DNA of 64,000 nucleotides from Pedobacter sp. N36a (GTDB lineage: Bacteria; Bacteroidota; Bacteroidia; Sphingobacteriales; Sphingobacteriaceae): NCBI RefSeq assembly GCF_014472395.1, contig NZ_JACSZW010000001.1, forward strand, positions 248,001-312,000, in the 5' to 3' direction. How positions within the stretch are numbered: position 1 is the stretch's first letter; the number at the start of each line of letters is the position of its first letter. The notes beneath the pieces are model-generated. The model searched no databases. It was given only the letters and a program-made list of their open reading frames with translations, and was not told the DNA's origin. Positions 8,507-16,935 of this stretch are shown in pieces. The position numbers and the translations under genes are program-made.

Positions 8507-8905
8507 TCAAATGATGAGCACCCTGTTGGAGAGGTATATAGGTGTTTTCTTAAAAGCAGCACTGCTGGTATGTGCCGTCCATCCTCCTGTATTTACAGCA
8601 ATTGCTGTTCTGATAAGATAAGCATACAGTTGCTGACTAACCGCCGACCAGATATATCTGGTCTTTAATCCTGCAGTTGCTGAAGTTTTGGCATTTTCTT
8701 TTACGGTATATTCCCCATGGTGTTCGCAGCAATCACAGTCTTTATCCAAAACCACAGTTCCGGTAACTACTTTAGAGTCCTGATGAGCAGCCCTATCTTC
8801 CAGGGAAAAACTGGAGGCCATCGCGCAATGGAGCAAACACACAAATAATCCTGTGGTTAGCATCAGGTAGAATGCAGCAAAACTTAAAGCTCCGATTTTC
8901 TTCAT
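8507..8905 (-). CDS. Small Cys/His-motif membrane or secreted protein, unknown
   Basis: About 132 aa from the start at 8905 (MKKIGALSF), chosen because a hydrophobic signal or anchor follows at once; an upstream start at 8950 would add 15 polar residues. A membrane segment (AFYLMLTTGLFVCLLHCAM) contains two Cys and a His, followed by the soluble motif DCDCCEHHGEY. I do not recognise the family. The Cys/His clusters and its place between the copper chaperone and the copper regulator suggest a periplasmic copper-binding accessory protein. Confidence 0.6.
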   Translation of the reverse strand: MKKIGALSFAAFYLMLTTGLFVCLLHCAMASSFSLEDRAAHQDSKVVTGTVVLDKDCDCCEHHGEYTVKENAKTSATAGLKTRYIWSAVSQQLYAYLIRTAIAVNTGGWTAHTSSAAFKKTPIYLSNRVLII

Positions 8906-8981
8906 TGGGTACAGCAAAAGCGGAGACCTTTTAATGGTCTCCGCCCGCAAATATACGATTTAAGGCAGGAAAGCAAATAAA

Positions 8982-9194
8982 TTAAACACGCTCTGCCTGA
9001 AATCCTGCTTTCTTCAGCGTCTCTTTAATCAGTTCCTCATCCAGGTCCAAATCACTTTCAATAGTTAGAATTTTGTCTGGCGTATGGGTATCTACTTCCC
9101 ATTTCGACACTGCCGTGATTCCGTCCAGATGTGGGGTAACGGTTGAAATACATCCGCCGCATTTGATATTCGTTTTAAATTTTAAAGTTTCCAT
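8982..9194 (-). CDS. CopZ-like copper chaperone
   Basis: A 70-aa cytoplasmic HMA-fold protein whose whole length is one domain. The metal-binding loop is NIKCGGCIST, i.e. CxxC with Gly-Gly between the Cys. The fold ends in the typical KKAGFQAE segment. Proteins of this type carry Cu(I) to the N-terminal HMA domain of CopA, encoded 109 bp upstream on the same strand. The gap to CopA holds two imperfect direct repeats of the type ata(g/a)tttacaaa on the minus strand. Confidence 0.88.
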   Translation of the reverse strand: METLKFKTNIKCGGCISTVTPHLDGITAVSKWEVDTHTPDKILTIESDLDLDEELIKETLKKAGFQAERV

Positions 9195-9303
9195 TTGATG
9201 ATATGATTAAAAATAATTGATATTGAATGATTTGACATTTAGTCATTTGTAAATTATCGCTATTGCATTTTGTAAACTATTGCGGCTGCACCTCCCTTAT
9301 TAA

Positions 9304-11532
9304 TTAACTTAATTTGGAGAGCTTTAACCTTAAGCTATTGCTCACCACAGATACAGAACTCAAAGCCATGGCAGCACCGGCAATCATAGGATTCAATAAA
9401 AATCCATTGATCGGATACAGCAATCCTGCAGCGATCGGAATCCCGATCAGGTTATAAATGAAGGCCCAAAACAGATTCTGACGAATCGTACGAACCGTTT
9501 GTTTAGAAAGTTTCAATGCTTTTGGCACCTGCTGTAAATCAGAAGAAACCAGGGTGATACTCGCCACATCAATGGCCATATCAGAACCTCTGCCCATGGC
9601 AATAGAAACATCTGCCTGAGCCAATGCCTGGCTATCGTTGATCCCATCACCTACCATCGCCACTACTTTTCCCTTCGACTGCAATTCTTTTACGAAATCT
9701 GCTTTATCAGCTGGCAGTACATCTGCAGTATAATGATCAATCCCGGCCTGTTTAGCTACAGATGCTGCCGTATGCGCATTGTCGCCGGTAAGCATGTAAA
9801 CGTCAATTCCCTGCGCTTTCAATGCCGCAACCGCCTTTGCCGAACCTGCTTTTACCTGATCTGCAATCGCTACAATCGCCAATACCTGTGTTTTGTTGGC
9901 CAGGTAAATGACCGTTTGTGCCTTTTCCTGTAAGCTTAAAACCTGATCAGCCATTGCGGGAGTTACCGGAATATTTTGATCTTTTAAAATCTTATGACTT
10001 CCTGCCCAATATTTAATGCCATCTACTATGCCTTCTACCCCTTTTCCGGTCAGACTTTCAAAATGACTCAGTGCTACCGTTTCCCTGCCTGTAGTTTTTA
10101 AATGACGGACAATCGCTTCTGCCAATGGATGTTCCGAAGCATGTTCCAAAGCCATCAGGACTTTTGCTAACTTTTCTGTTTCTTCAGGAAGGTCTGTAGC
10201 CCATTCTAGGGTAGTGACTTCCGGTTTTCCCTCGGTAATCGTCCCTGTTTTATCCAGGATCACGGCATTTACTTTATAGCCCAATTCCAATGCTTCTGCA
10301 TTTTTTATCAGTACACCCGTTTCTGCGCCTTTACCAATTCCCACCATAATGGCGGTTGGCGTTGCCAAACCTAAAGCACATGGACAAGCAATCACCAATA
10401 CGGTGACCATTGCCAACAGGCCGTGGGTAAAAGCATGTTCTCCACCCGATAATAACCAGGCGCCAAGTGTTAAAACTGCGATGAACATCACCACCGGTAC
10501 GAAAATACCAGCAATCTTATCCACTAATTTTTGTACTGGTGCTTTCGAACCCTGCGCATCCTGAACCAATTTAATGATCTGTGCCAGCATAGTTTCAGCA
10601 CCTACTTTTTCCGCTTTAAAACGAAAGGTTCCCTTTTGATTGATCGTTCCGGCGAACACCTGATCGCCTTCCATTTTGGCTACTGCCACCGGTTCTCCAG
10701 TAATCATGCTTTCATCGACATAAGAATTGCCCTGATAGACGACTCCATCCACAGGAATTTTCTCTCCCGAACGCACCATTAACTGATCGCCAACGCGCAC
10801 CTCAGCTATAGGAATTTCCTTTTCGCCCTGTTCATTTACCAGGATGACCGTTTTAGGCTGTAAGCCCATCAGTTTTTTAATGGCCGAGGAAGTATTTGAT
10901 TTTGCTTTTTCTTCCAGTAATTTTCCCAGCATAATGAAAACAATCACTACCGCTGCTGCTTCAAAATAAACATGGGGATGTAAACCTCTGGAATACCAGA
11001 ATTCCGGGTAGAAGGTATTGAAAACACTAAAAATGAAGGCAATTCCCGTACTCAAAGCCACTAAGGTGTCCATGTTTGCAGCACCATGCTGTGCTTGTTT
11101 CCAGGCGTTCACAAAGAAGTTCTTTCCAAAAATGAATAGAATTGGCTCAGTTAAAGCCATCATATAGTAATTGCCATTCGGCATATCCATGAAAAACATC
11201 CCAATGATCACCACTGGTATCGCCAAAATCGAAGAGGCAATCATCCTCTTTTTTAATTGCTGGTAATTAGTCTGCTGTATGGCTTCCTGTTTTTCTTTAG
11301 CACCTTCTTCCTCCAGAATCAAGTCGTAACCAACAGATTGTAAAGCTTTCTGCAAATCTGCAGGCTTAACTTTATCGTTATGATAGGTCACCTTTACCGA
11401 TTGGGTGGCATAATTTACCTCCGCATGAGCTACCCCTTCCTGTGCGCCAACCATGGATTCAACACTGCTGGCACAGGAGGCACAAGTCATCCCTAAAACG
11501 GGAAAAGTAAGGGTTTCTATATTTTGTTTCAT
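9304..11532 (-). CDS. copA: Copper-translocating P1B-type ATPase
   Basis: Inner-membrane Cu(I) export ATPase, 742 aa, full length for the family. In order: one N-terminal HMA domain (GMTCASCASS, residues 14-23); membrane helices A-D; actuator motif TGEP (about 281); the CPC ion-binding motif in TM6 (ACPCALGLATPT, about 382); phosphorylation loop DKTGTITEG (about 425); SEHPLAEA (about 470); TGDN; and the hinge GDGINDSQAL (about 629), with SQ where many homologues have AP. The last helices carry the NxxxxxxxM-type pattern of CopA. It is the first gene of the minus-strand copper island, so it probably has its own promoter between 11533 and about 11690. Confidence 0.95.
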   Translation of the reverse strand: MKQNIETLTFPVLGMTCASCASSVESMVGAQEGVAHAEVNYATQSVKVTYHNDKVKPADLQKALQSVGYDLILEEEGAKEKQEAIQQTNYQQLKKRMIASSILAIPVVIIGMFFMDMPNGNYYMMALTEPILFIFGKNFFVNAWKQAQHGAANMDTLVALSTGIAFIFSVFNTFYPEFWYSRGLHPHVYFEAAAVVIVFIMLGKLLEEKAKSNTSSAIKKLMGLQPKTVILVNEQGEKEIPIAEVRVGDQLMVRSGEKIPVDGVVYQGNSYVDESMITGEPVAVAKMEGDQVFAGTINQKGTFRFKAEKVGAETMLAQIIKLVQDAQGSKAPVQKLVDKIAGIFVPVVMFIAVLTLGAWLLSGGEHAFTHGLLAMVTVLVIACPCALGLATPTAIMVGIGKGAETGVLIKNAEALELGYKVNAVILDKTGTITEGKPEVTTLEWATDLPEETEKLAKVLMALEHASEHPLAEAIVRHLKTTGRETVALSHFESLTGKGVEGIVDGIKYWAGSHKILKDQNIPVTPAMADQVLSLQEKAQTVIYLANKTQVLAIVAIADQVKAGSAKAVAALKAQGIDVYMLTGDNAHTAASVAKQAGIDHYTADVLPADKADFVKELQSKGKVVAMVGDGINDSQALAQADVSIAMGRGSDMAIDVASITLVSSDLQQVPKALKLSKQTVRTIRQNLFWAFIYNLIGIPIAAGLLYPINGFLLNPMIAGAAMALSSVSVVSNSLRLKLSKLS

Positions 11533-12009
11533 GATGTATCTTTCTATTTCTTAGACAAAGGTACCTCAATACTACAAGAAGAGTTTTATAGGATTTCGGG
11601 AAAGATTTATATAATCTCCAATATTTTTTTTTGTAGATTATCAATTCATGATCAGGATAAGACACAGGGATAAAGTTTACCGGTTAGTGGTCTGGTAGTG
11701 TTCGGGAAGAGATCGGCCTTATAATAGAGGGCGGAAGGGGTTCGCGTAGGGTTCAGCTAGAGTTGCCTTATTCTCTGCTATCCAGACCCTAACCGAGCCC
11801 CCTCCTGCAGCTATAAAAATGCAGGTCTCTTCCCGACCACATCCTATCTTCCAAACACCTAAGGAGTCCATCAGCCAAGAATTTCAAAAAACACTGATCT
11901 ACAGCCACATAATTACATGTACATGAAAAACCGGCAAAACATTTCCTCCCCTCAAACGTTCTTCCAATAACTTTACTATTAAAACTCATTTAAGTAAATA
12001 CCGGGCATT
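11533..12009. other. Intergenic region between copA and a small plus-strand gene
   Basis: 477 bp without a convincing gene. It holds the copA upstream region (11533 to about 11690, minus strand) and a large imperfect palindrome (listed separately). The remaining about 160 bp are AT-rich and hold no clear coding signal. Confidence 0.6.
11694..11844. repeat. 150-bp imperfect palindromic element
   Basis: Two arms of about 65 bp face each other around a loop of about 10-13 bases. The outer part is ggtagtgttcgggaagagat against the complement of tctcttcccgaccacatcc, with an 11-bp perfect core tcgggaagaga. The inner part pairs gcggaaggggttcgcgtaggg with the complement of ccctaaccgagccccctcctg. GC content is higher than the flanks. 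It has no coding content and could fold as a long RNA or DNA hairpin. It resembles a dispersed palindromic repeat or non-autonomous mobile element, but copy number cannot be seen here. Confidence 0.6.
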
Positions 12010-12258
12010 ATGGCAAAGATTAATATGTGTTTTGATCATCAGGTTGCAGTAAAAGTCTTTTTTGTTAATAAAGATAAAATCATAAGAAAGCCCATCATTA
12101 AATACCTCCGCAGTGATGCTGAAGGAATTTTGGAAATTTCTCTGGACCACATTGCAAAAGGAAGATGGAAGGTCACTTTAGAGTGGAATTATGAGGATAA
12201 GGAATACTCCCTGGTTAAAGATATTGAAATTCCTTACCTGGAAGCTGCGAGTTCTTAA
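12010..12258 (+). CDS. Small FixH-like protein, hypothetical
   Basis: An 82-aa acidic and basic soluble protein with no signal peptide. The C-terminal half (KGRWKVTLEWNYEDKEYSLVKDIEIP) resembles the beta-strand pattern at the end of FixH proteins, where a W-K-V-x-L-x-W core precedes a basic strand. The N-terminal transmembrane helix of true FixH is absent. There is no cytochrome oxidase gene nearby. The reading frame and start (MAKINMCF) look real; the function is unknown. Confidence 0.55.
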   Translation: MAKINMCFDHQVAVKVFFVNKDKIIRKPIIKYLRSDAEGILEISLDHIAKGRWKVTLEWNYEDKEYSLVKDIEIPYLEAASS

Positions 12259-12350
12259 GCTAAGACCCATTTAACCCGAAGCTGTTTTGCTGCCCTCTTC
12301 GAAGGTGATCAGGAAAACTATTTTTTTAAGACTGCGGCCCTATCATCACA

Positions 12351-13250
12351 TTATTTGAATCGGAGAATGACCTTCTCTTCTGCTATCTTGAAATTACATT
12401 TCGTCGCTAAACTGAACATGTGGAGTACTCGGTCTAAAGATTCGTTTTCATAAGTTCCGGAGAATTTAACAGCAGATTTCTGGTCGCCCTGAATCTCAAT
12501 TGGCACGCCGTACCAATCTTCCAAAGCAGTAACGACCACGCTAAAGCTGGCATCTTTGAATTTCAGCTGGCCTTTGACCCAGGCTTCACGCTGCTGAACG
12601 TCGAAAGTTTCCTTTTCCATCAGGTCTACGGATCTGTTCAGCATCACCATATCTCCAGGGAGGAGAATTTCCGGCTGATTGTCGAGGGTAGATTTATAAG
12701 CTTTCTGAACTTTTAGTTTACCATTAAGAAGTTCCACCTGCTGTCCGGATTCATTCGGATAGGCACGCATGTAAAAACTCGTACCCAATACGGTAACTTT
12801 CATATCGGAAGACTCCAAATTGAATGGCAATTCAGCATTAGGAAGGATATCAAAATAAGCTGCACCCAATAGCACTACTTTCCGACTGTCTTTATGGTAA
12901 CCCCGGGGTACTTTCAGGATACTGTTGGCATTTAGGATCACCTTGGAGTGGTCTGGCAGGGTGATATTCATTCTTTCTCCGAATGGAGATTTGTACACTT
13001 GATACTGCTGCTGTTCTTTCTCAAAGGCAAGCTCTAATTTACGTTCTTCCTGATCATGATGAAATAAAACAAGGCCCATCACCAGTAATACTGCTGCTGC
13101 AGAAGCATACCATATCCGTACAAAACTACGCCTCTTATACAAAGGAATAAGGTCTTTCGATTGGCCCTCTTCCTGTAAAAACTGAGGCAGGGCGGTAGAA
13201 ACCGGTTCCGATAAAATGACTTCTGGTTGGGTTTCTTTGCTCACAGCCAT
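12351..13250 (-). CDS. FecR-family anti-sigma factor (orphan)
   Basis: A 299-aa inner-membrane signal transducer. A short cytoplasmic part is followed by one membrane helix (about residues 46-62, IWYASAAAVLLVMGLVLF). The periplasmic FecR domain (about 85-190) includes the motifs SPFGERMNITLPDHSKVILNA and VTVLGTSFYMRAY. A C-terminal DUF4974/STN-like domain (about 220-299) includes QLKFKDASFSVVVTALEDWYG. Such proteins normally sit between an ECF sigma factor and a SusC receptor and relay substrate binding. Neither partner is adjacent, so this copy looks orphaned. The cytoplasmic region is short for the family and may have lost sigma-binding residues. Confidence 0.85.
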   Translation of the reverse strand: MAVSKETQPEVILSEPVSTALPQFLQEEGQSKDLIPLYKRRSFVRIWYASAAAVLLVMGLVLFHHDQEERKLELAFEKEQQQYQVYKSPFGERMNITLPDHSKVILNANSILKVPRGYHKDSRKVVLLGAAYFDILPNAELPFNLESSDMKVTVLGTSFYMRAYPNESGQQVELLNGKLKVQKAYKSTLDNQPEILLPGDMVMLNRSVDLMEKETFDVQQREAWVKGQLKFKDASFSVVVTALEDWYGVPIEIQGDQKSAVKFSGTYENESLDRVLHMFSLATKCNFKIAEEKVILRFK

Positions 13251-13462
13251 GATTCAGCGCTTCTTAAAATTGAGTCTGCAATCTACTATTCTAATTCTTC
13301 ACCCTAAAATAAATTTAAAACAGCCCTTTTCTTGCCGATGGTCAACGCTCCTTTACCCTTCATCAAATTCTTTTCCTGGTTTTTTTAATTATTCTCCTTT
13401 TTGCAGGACAAAGGAAGGCAGTTAAAAAGGTCCTTCCCCATTAAATCTTAATTATCATTCAA

Positions 13463-13672
13463 ATGAAAAAACATTTTTTATTGCCTGCCATTGCTTTAAT
13501 GATGCTGGCGAACACTGCAAAATCTCAGGACATCAACCCAATTCATGTAGGGTTAAAAGCAGGGGCTAATTACAACAAACTTTCTCTTTCTGCCCCAAAA
13601 GTAAATAAATATATTTTTCGGCGAATAACGTCAAGATTACTGCCTTGGAGAAATATTATTGACGAGCGGTAA
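13463..13672 (+). pseudogene. N-terminal fragment of a PorT-like outer-membrane beta-barrel protein
   Basis: The first about 45 codons encode a clean signal peptide (MKKHFLLPAIALMMLANTAKSQ) and the first barrel strand of a PorT-family protein (VGLKAGANYNKLSLS). The similarity stops at about 13605, and the rest reads through unrelated sequence to a stop at 13672. Full proteins of this type are about 200-250 aa. The gene is therefore a 5' remnant; the breakpoint near 13605 marks an old deletion or insertion. Confidence 0.65.
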
Positions 13673-13750
13673 TTCCATATTGACAAGCGGCTTAACTTTG
13701 GCTTATTAAATAAGATTACTATAAATTTAACCCGAGTTTCATTTTTTTAA

Positions 13751-13758
13751 TACATTTG
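13751..13758 (+). promoter_or_regulatory. Candidate -7 promoter element TAnnTTTG
   Basis: An exact match (tacatttg) to the Bacteroidota -7 consensus lies 47 bp before the start of the PAS protein gene. No clear -33 TTTG is seen at the expected distance. Confidence 0.35.
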
Positions 13759-13804
13759 CAGCTGAGTGGGTTACCCTAATTTATTCTAAAGCAACATCAG
13801 CAGT

Positions 13805-14605
13805 TTGAAGACAAGAAACTATAAAATTCCTATCATTTATATCGTAGTTGGTATTTTATGGATTACAGGTAGCGATTACCTTTTAAATTCCCTGGCTTCC
13901 GAACTCAGTCCTAAGCTGACCTGGTATACTTCTTCCCTAAAAGGAATTTTATACATTCTGGCTACTGCATTTCTCCTCTACCATCTGATTGAGAAAGAAA
14001 GGGAACGAATTGCCGCAGTAGACAATAAAAGGATGGCAGAGATTGTCGATAAGATGAATAACCTGATCATCATGTCTGATACTTGCGGAAAAATCACCTG
14101 GGTAAACCGGGCATTTGTCAACATTACCGGTTATACTATGCAGGAAGCATTGGGAAAAACACACTCCAATCTTTTATACGGTCCGAAAACCAATGCTGAA
14201 GTGGTGAGAAAACTGAACATGGCGATTGCTAATAAGGAGTTTTTCGGCGGAGAACTGGTCAATTACACGAAAGATGGGAAAGCGTATTGGTCGCAATTTA
14301 ACCTCTCTCCTATGTTCAATATAGATGGTGGATTAGAGGGCTATATTTCTGTAGAGAATAACATTGACGACAGCAAGCACCGCGAAGACCTGATCGTCCA
14401 GCAGCACCGGAAATTAAAGGCGGTTTCCTGGTTTAATTCCCATGAAATCCGAAAGCCGGTGGCTTCGATTTTAGCCTTATCAGAATTGCTGATGGAGGAG
14501 AAAAATGCATTAGAACAACAGGAACTGATAAAATACCTTCGCCAAAGCGCTGTCAACCTGGATCTTATCATTCATCAGATCAATGAGGCGGCCGCAGTAA
14601 AATAA
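13805..14605 (+). CDS. Membrane PAS-domain protein with histidine-kinase DHp region but no ATPase domain
   Basis: A 266-aa protein with a probable TTG start: a TAA lies in frame at 13787 and no ATG is available before the first membrane helix. Two N-terminal helices (about residues 8-28 and 43-62) are followed by a PAS domain (about 75-195, MNNLIIMSDTCGKITWVNRAF...GYTMQEALG). The end is a DHp-like helix pair with an H-box (SHEIRKPVASILALSELL, about 215-232). The HATPase domain expected next is missing, and the stop follows the second DHp helix. Members of this kind could be regulators or phosphate relays that depend on another kinase, or a decayed kinase. Confidence 0.75.
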   Translation: MKTRNYKIPIIYIVVGILWITGSDYLLNSLASELSPKLTWYTSSLKGILYILATAFLLYHLIEKERERIAAVDNKRMAEIVDKMNNLIIMSDTCGKITWVNRAFVNITGYTMQEALGKTHSNLLYGPKTNAEVVRKLNMAIANKEFFGGELVNYTKDGKAYWSQFNLSPMFNIDGGLEGYISVENNIDDSKHREDLIVQQHRKLKAVSWFNSHEIRKPVASILALSELLMEEKNALEQQELIKYLRQSAVNLDLIIHQINEAAAVK

Positions 14606-14650
14606 ATTATGTACATTTGATCCCAGCATCAAACCAACAATTTCCTTAAA

Positions 14651-15133
14651 ATGATCCGGCAGTTTAAACCATCAGATCTTAACCCGATGAGGGAGATCTA
14701 CAATCACTATGTGGAAAATACACTACTTACTTTTGACGAAGTAGCTTTGAATGAGCAAGAATTTGCGGATAAATTGAATCCCGTGATCCACAAATACCCA
14801 TGCTTCGTGTATGAGAAAGAAGGACAGGTTCTAGGCTTCACGTATGCTACCGCATGGAAAGAAAATCCTGCCTATCGTTTTACGGTAAGTACGGCTATTT
14901 ACCTCAATCCGGAGGCCATTGATAAAGGGACTGGTACTGCACTTTATAAGAAACTGATTGAGGAGTTACGGGAAATGAAAATCCATTCTATCGTAGCCGG
15001 AATTTTAATGCCCAATGAAAAGAGTACCAGGATGCACGAACGACTAGGTTTCAGCAAAGTTGCCCACCTGAGCCAAATCGGCTATAAATTCAATAAATGG
15101 ATAGATGTCAGTTATTGGCAAATGATATTATAA
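14651..15133 (+). CDS. GNAT N-acetyltransferase, phosphinothricin-acetyltransferase-like
   Basis: A 160-aa acetyl-CoA-dependent acetyltransferase. The N-terminus (MIRQFKPSDLNPMREIYNHYVENTLLTF) has the layout of the Pat/Bar/YncA subgroup. The central acetyl-CoA pyrophosphate loop is degenerate (KGTGTALYKKLIEEL, about 98-112). The late strand-helix AGILMPNEKSTRMHERLGF is typical. The substrate is unknown; small amino acids such as methionine sulfoximine are handled by relatives. It lies 45 bp after the PAS gene on the same strand. Confidence 0.85.
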   Translation: MIRQFKPSDLNPMREIYNHYVENTLLTFDEVALNEQEFADKLNPVIHKYPCFVYEKEGQVLGFTYATAWKENPAYRFTVSTAIYLNPEAIDKGTGTALYKKLIEELREMKIHSIVAGILMPNEKSTRMHERLGFSKVAHLSQIGYKFNKWIDVSYWQMIL

Positions 15134-15228
15134 TCATATAGATTATCATAATAAAATTACTGGATGGAAAGCTGCATTCTGCTCAGTCTTGAATGTTTTA
15201 AAAAACCGAGAACTAAGTCCTGATAGTG

Positions 15229-15468
15229 CTAAACATTAGCAGCACTATCAGATTTTTCAGTATTTCCAGGCTGCTCAGCTGGTAAGATATCTTGAACAGA
15301 AATCTCCAATATCCCCGCGATTTGATATAGCCGACTTACCGTCAGACTCGTCAGACCTCTTTCCAGCTTAGAATAGGAATTTTGAGAAAGGTTAAGCCTC
15401 TCGGCCATGTACTCCTGAGTATAGCCTTTGATGACTCTCTGGATCCTTAAAGCATTTCCAAATTGCAT
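15229..15468 (-). CDS. XRE-family helix-turn-helix regulator
   Basis: A 79-aa Cro/C1-type DNA-binding protein. The start at 15468 (ATG, MQFGNALRIQR) is preferred over an upstream TTG at 15498. The HTH covers about residues 6-60: RVIKGYTQEYMAERLNLSQNSYSKLERG is helix 1-3, followed by the LTVSRLYQIAGILEISVQDIL segment. There is no sensor domain; the C-terminal tail is polar. Such solitary HTH proteins are common in this phylum. The target is unknown. Confidence 0.85.
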   Translation of the reverse strand: MQFGNALRIQRVIKGYTQEYMAERLNLSQNSYSKLERGLTSLTVSRLYQIAGILEISVQDILPAEQPGNTEKSDSAANV

Positions 15469-15629
15469 ATTTTGTTTGATCTTGATTAAATCTAGCAAGA
15501 ATTAGTACAATCCAGGCCACAACCTCAAGACATTCTGACTTTAAAGTAAAAAAGGAGTGTTTTTCGCCTTGAAATAAGTATAAACCGCAGACAAAAAAAG
15601 TAGAAAACGCAAACACCAATTTCAGCTGA

Positions 15630-16901
15630 TTATTTCAGACAGCGTACTGGCAAGGCCTCTGCTTTATTGCTATCCGAGGTACTGAATGAACCGTTATGGT
15701 ACATCATTTTACCAGCGGTTGCCGTACTTCCTGTTCCCGACCAATAATAAAAGGTATACCGAGAGGTAAAGCTACCGGTACTTCCAACCGTTCCCGCAGG
15801 ATGAAGTTTAAGTACAGAGTGGTACCCTATTGAACTGCCAATACCAGCCTGCAGATTCTAGTCTGACATCGTTATGGGCAGTTGCCTGCTGTGTAGTGCC
15901 CAGATTCTGGGCTAACCAGCAGCGAGGATCTCCGATTATATTACTGCTGATGACTTTATAAGTAATCGTTTTATCCACTGGTGCACCGTTAAATCCAGCT
16001 CTGTGAATCACAGTAAAAGGGTTACATATTTTAAAACTAGCTACTTCAGGACTATAGACAATTCCTACACTGTTTTGTGCGAAGGCCCTTACATAGTAGG
16101 TTACTTCTTCCGTTAATCCAGTCATTGCTACTGTAAAACCACCGGTTCCGCTTCCGCTGGCCAGCGATTGATCCGCAATAGTTGGAATCTTGTTCGTTGT
16201 ACTCCATACAATACCGCTGCTAGTTACTGCTGCCGTTCCTGCAGCACTCACTGTGGCATTAGTGCTTGCCCCATCAGCAGTCATACCTGAAACCGGTACT
16301 GCAACATTACTCACCGAAGGTAAAGTCGCTGTGATCTCATCACGAATACAGCGTACTGGCAGGGCTTCTGCTTTATTGTTATCATTGGTATTAAATGAAC
16401 CACTTTGGTAGATTGCCTTTCCAGTTGTCGCAGCAATACTTGTTCCTGACCAGTAAAAAAGGCTGGTACGGTTTGTAAAAATACCGGCGTTATTGAAAGT
16501 TCCTACAGCATGGAGTTTCAGGGCAGAGTTGTAAGCATCAGCTCTAGGGCCCCAGGCCTTTGGAACGGAGATGACGGTCTTAAATTCTGTAAAAGTAGGC
16601 ATCCTCCATCCTGAACCCAGCAGCAGTACACAAGGATCCTGCGCAGGAGTCCAATCGCCAGCTTCGCTGCCATCTGCATGGTATTCGTACACAGCGTTTC
16701 CCAACTGCTGCCGTTATAGATTAGAGGTTTTGCCTGCACAATGCTGTAAATCAGCATTCCAGTTTTAGGACTGCTGATGCTGCGCTGATCTACCACCGCT
16801 AAATGCGGTATACCGTTCATTATGCTAAAAGAATGCTGTGCAATCGCAGTATTCCCTAGAAAAAGTAAAAATAGAAATACAGCGTACAGAATTCTTTTCA
16901 A
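15630..16901 (-). pseudogene. Broken FISUMP-domain surface protein
   Basis: A secreted protein with two FISUMP-type domains, now disrupted. Reading starts at a probable TTG at 16901 with a signal peptide (LKRILYAVFLFLLFLGNTAIAQ). The frame shifts near 16690 (SSWETLCTNT in one frame, GNAVYEYHADGSEAGDWTP in the next). The first domain then runs to KAEALPVRCIRDE, followed by an Ig/fibronectin-like spacer. The second domain starts with SAGWYWQFNR but jumps near 15825 to YHSVLKLHPAG in another frame and ends KAEALPVRCLK. The jump removes the middle of the domain that is present in the first copy, so this is an internal deletion. It is the last gene of the T9SS-like operon, 34 bp after the PorP/SprF gene. 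Confidence 0.75.
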
Positions 16902-16935
16902 TGGTAGAGCACTAATGTATAAAATGAAGACAGTT

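Noticed and set aside
11694..11844. Palindromic element as a tRNA or known riboswitch
   Set aside because: No cloverleaf, CCA end or conserved riboswitch core could be found; only a long stem is supported.
11789..11989. Minus-strand 66-codon frame overlapping the palindromic element
   Set aside because: It runs through the right arm of the inverted repeat and shows no protein-like pattern.
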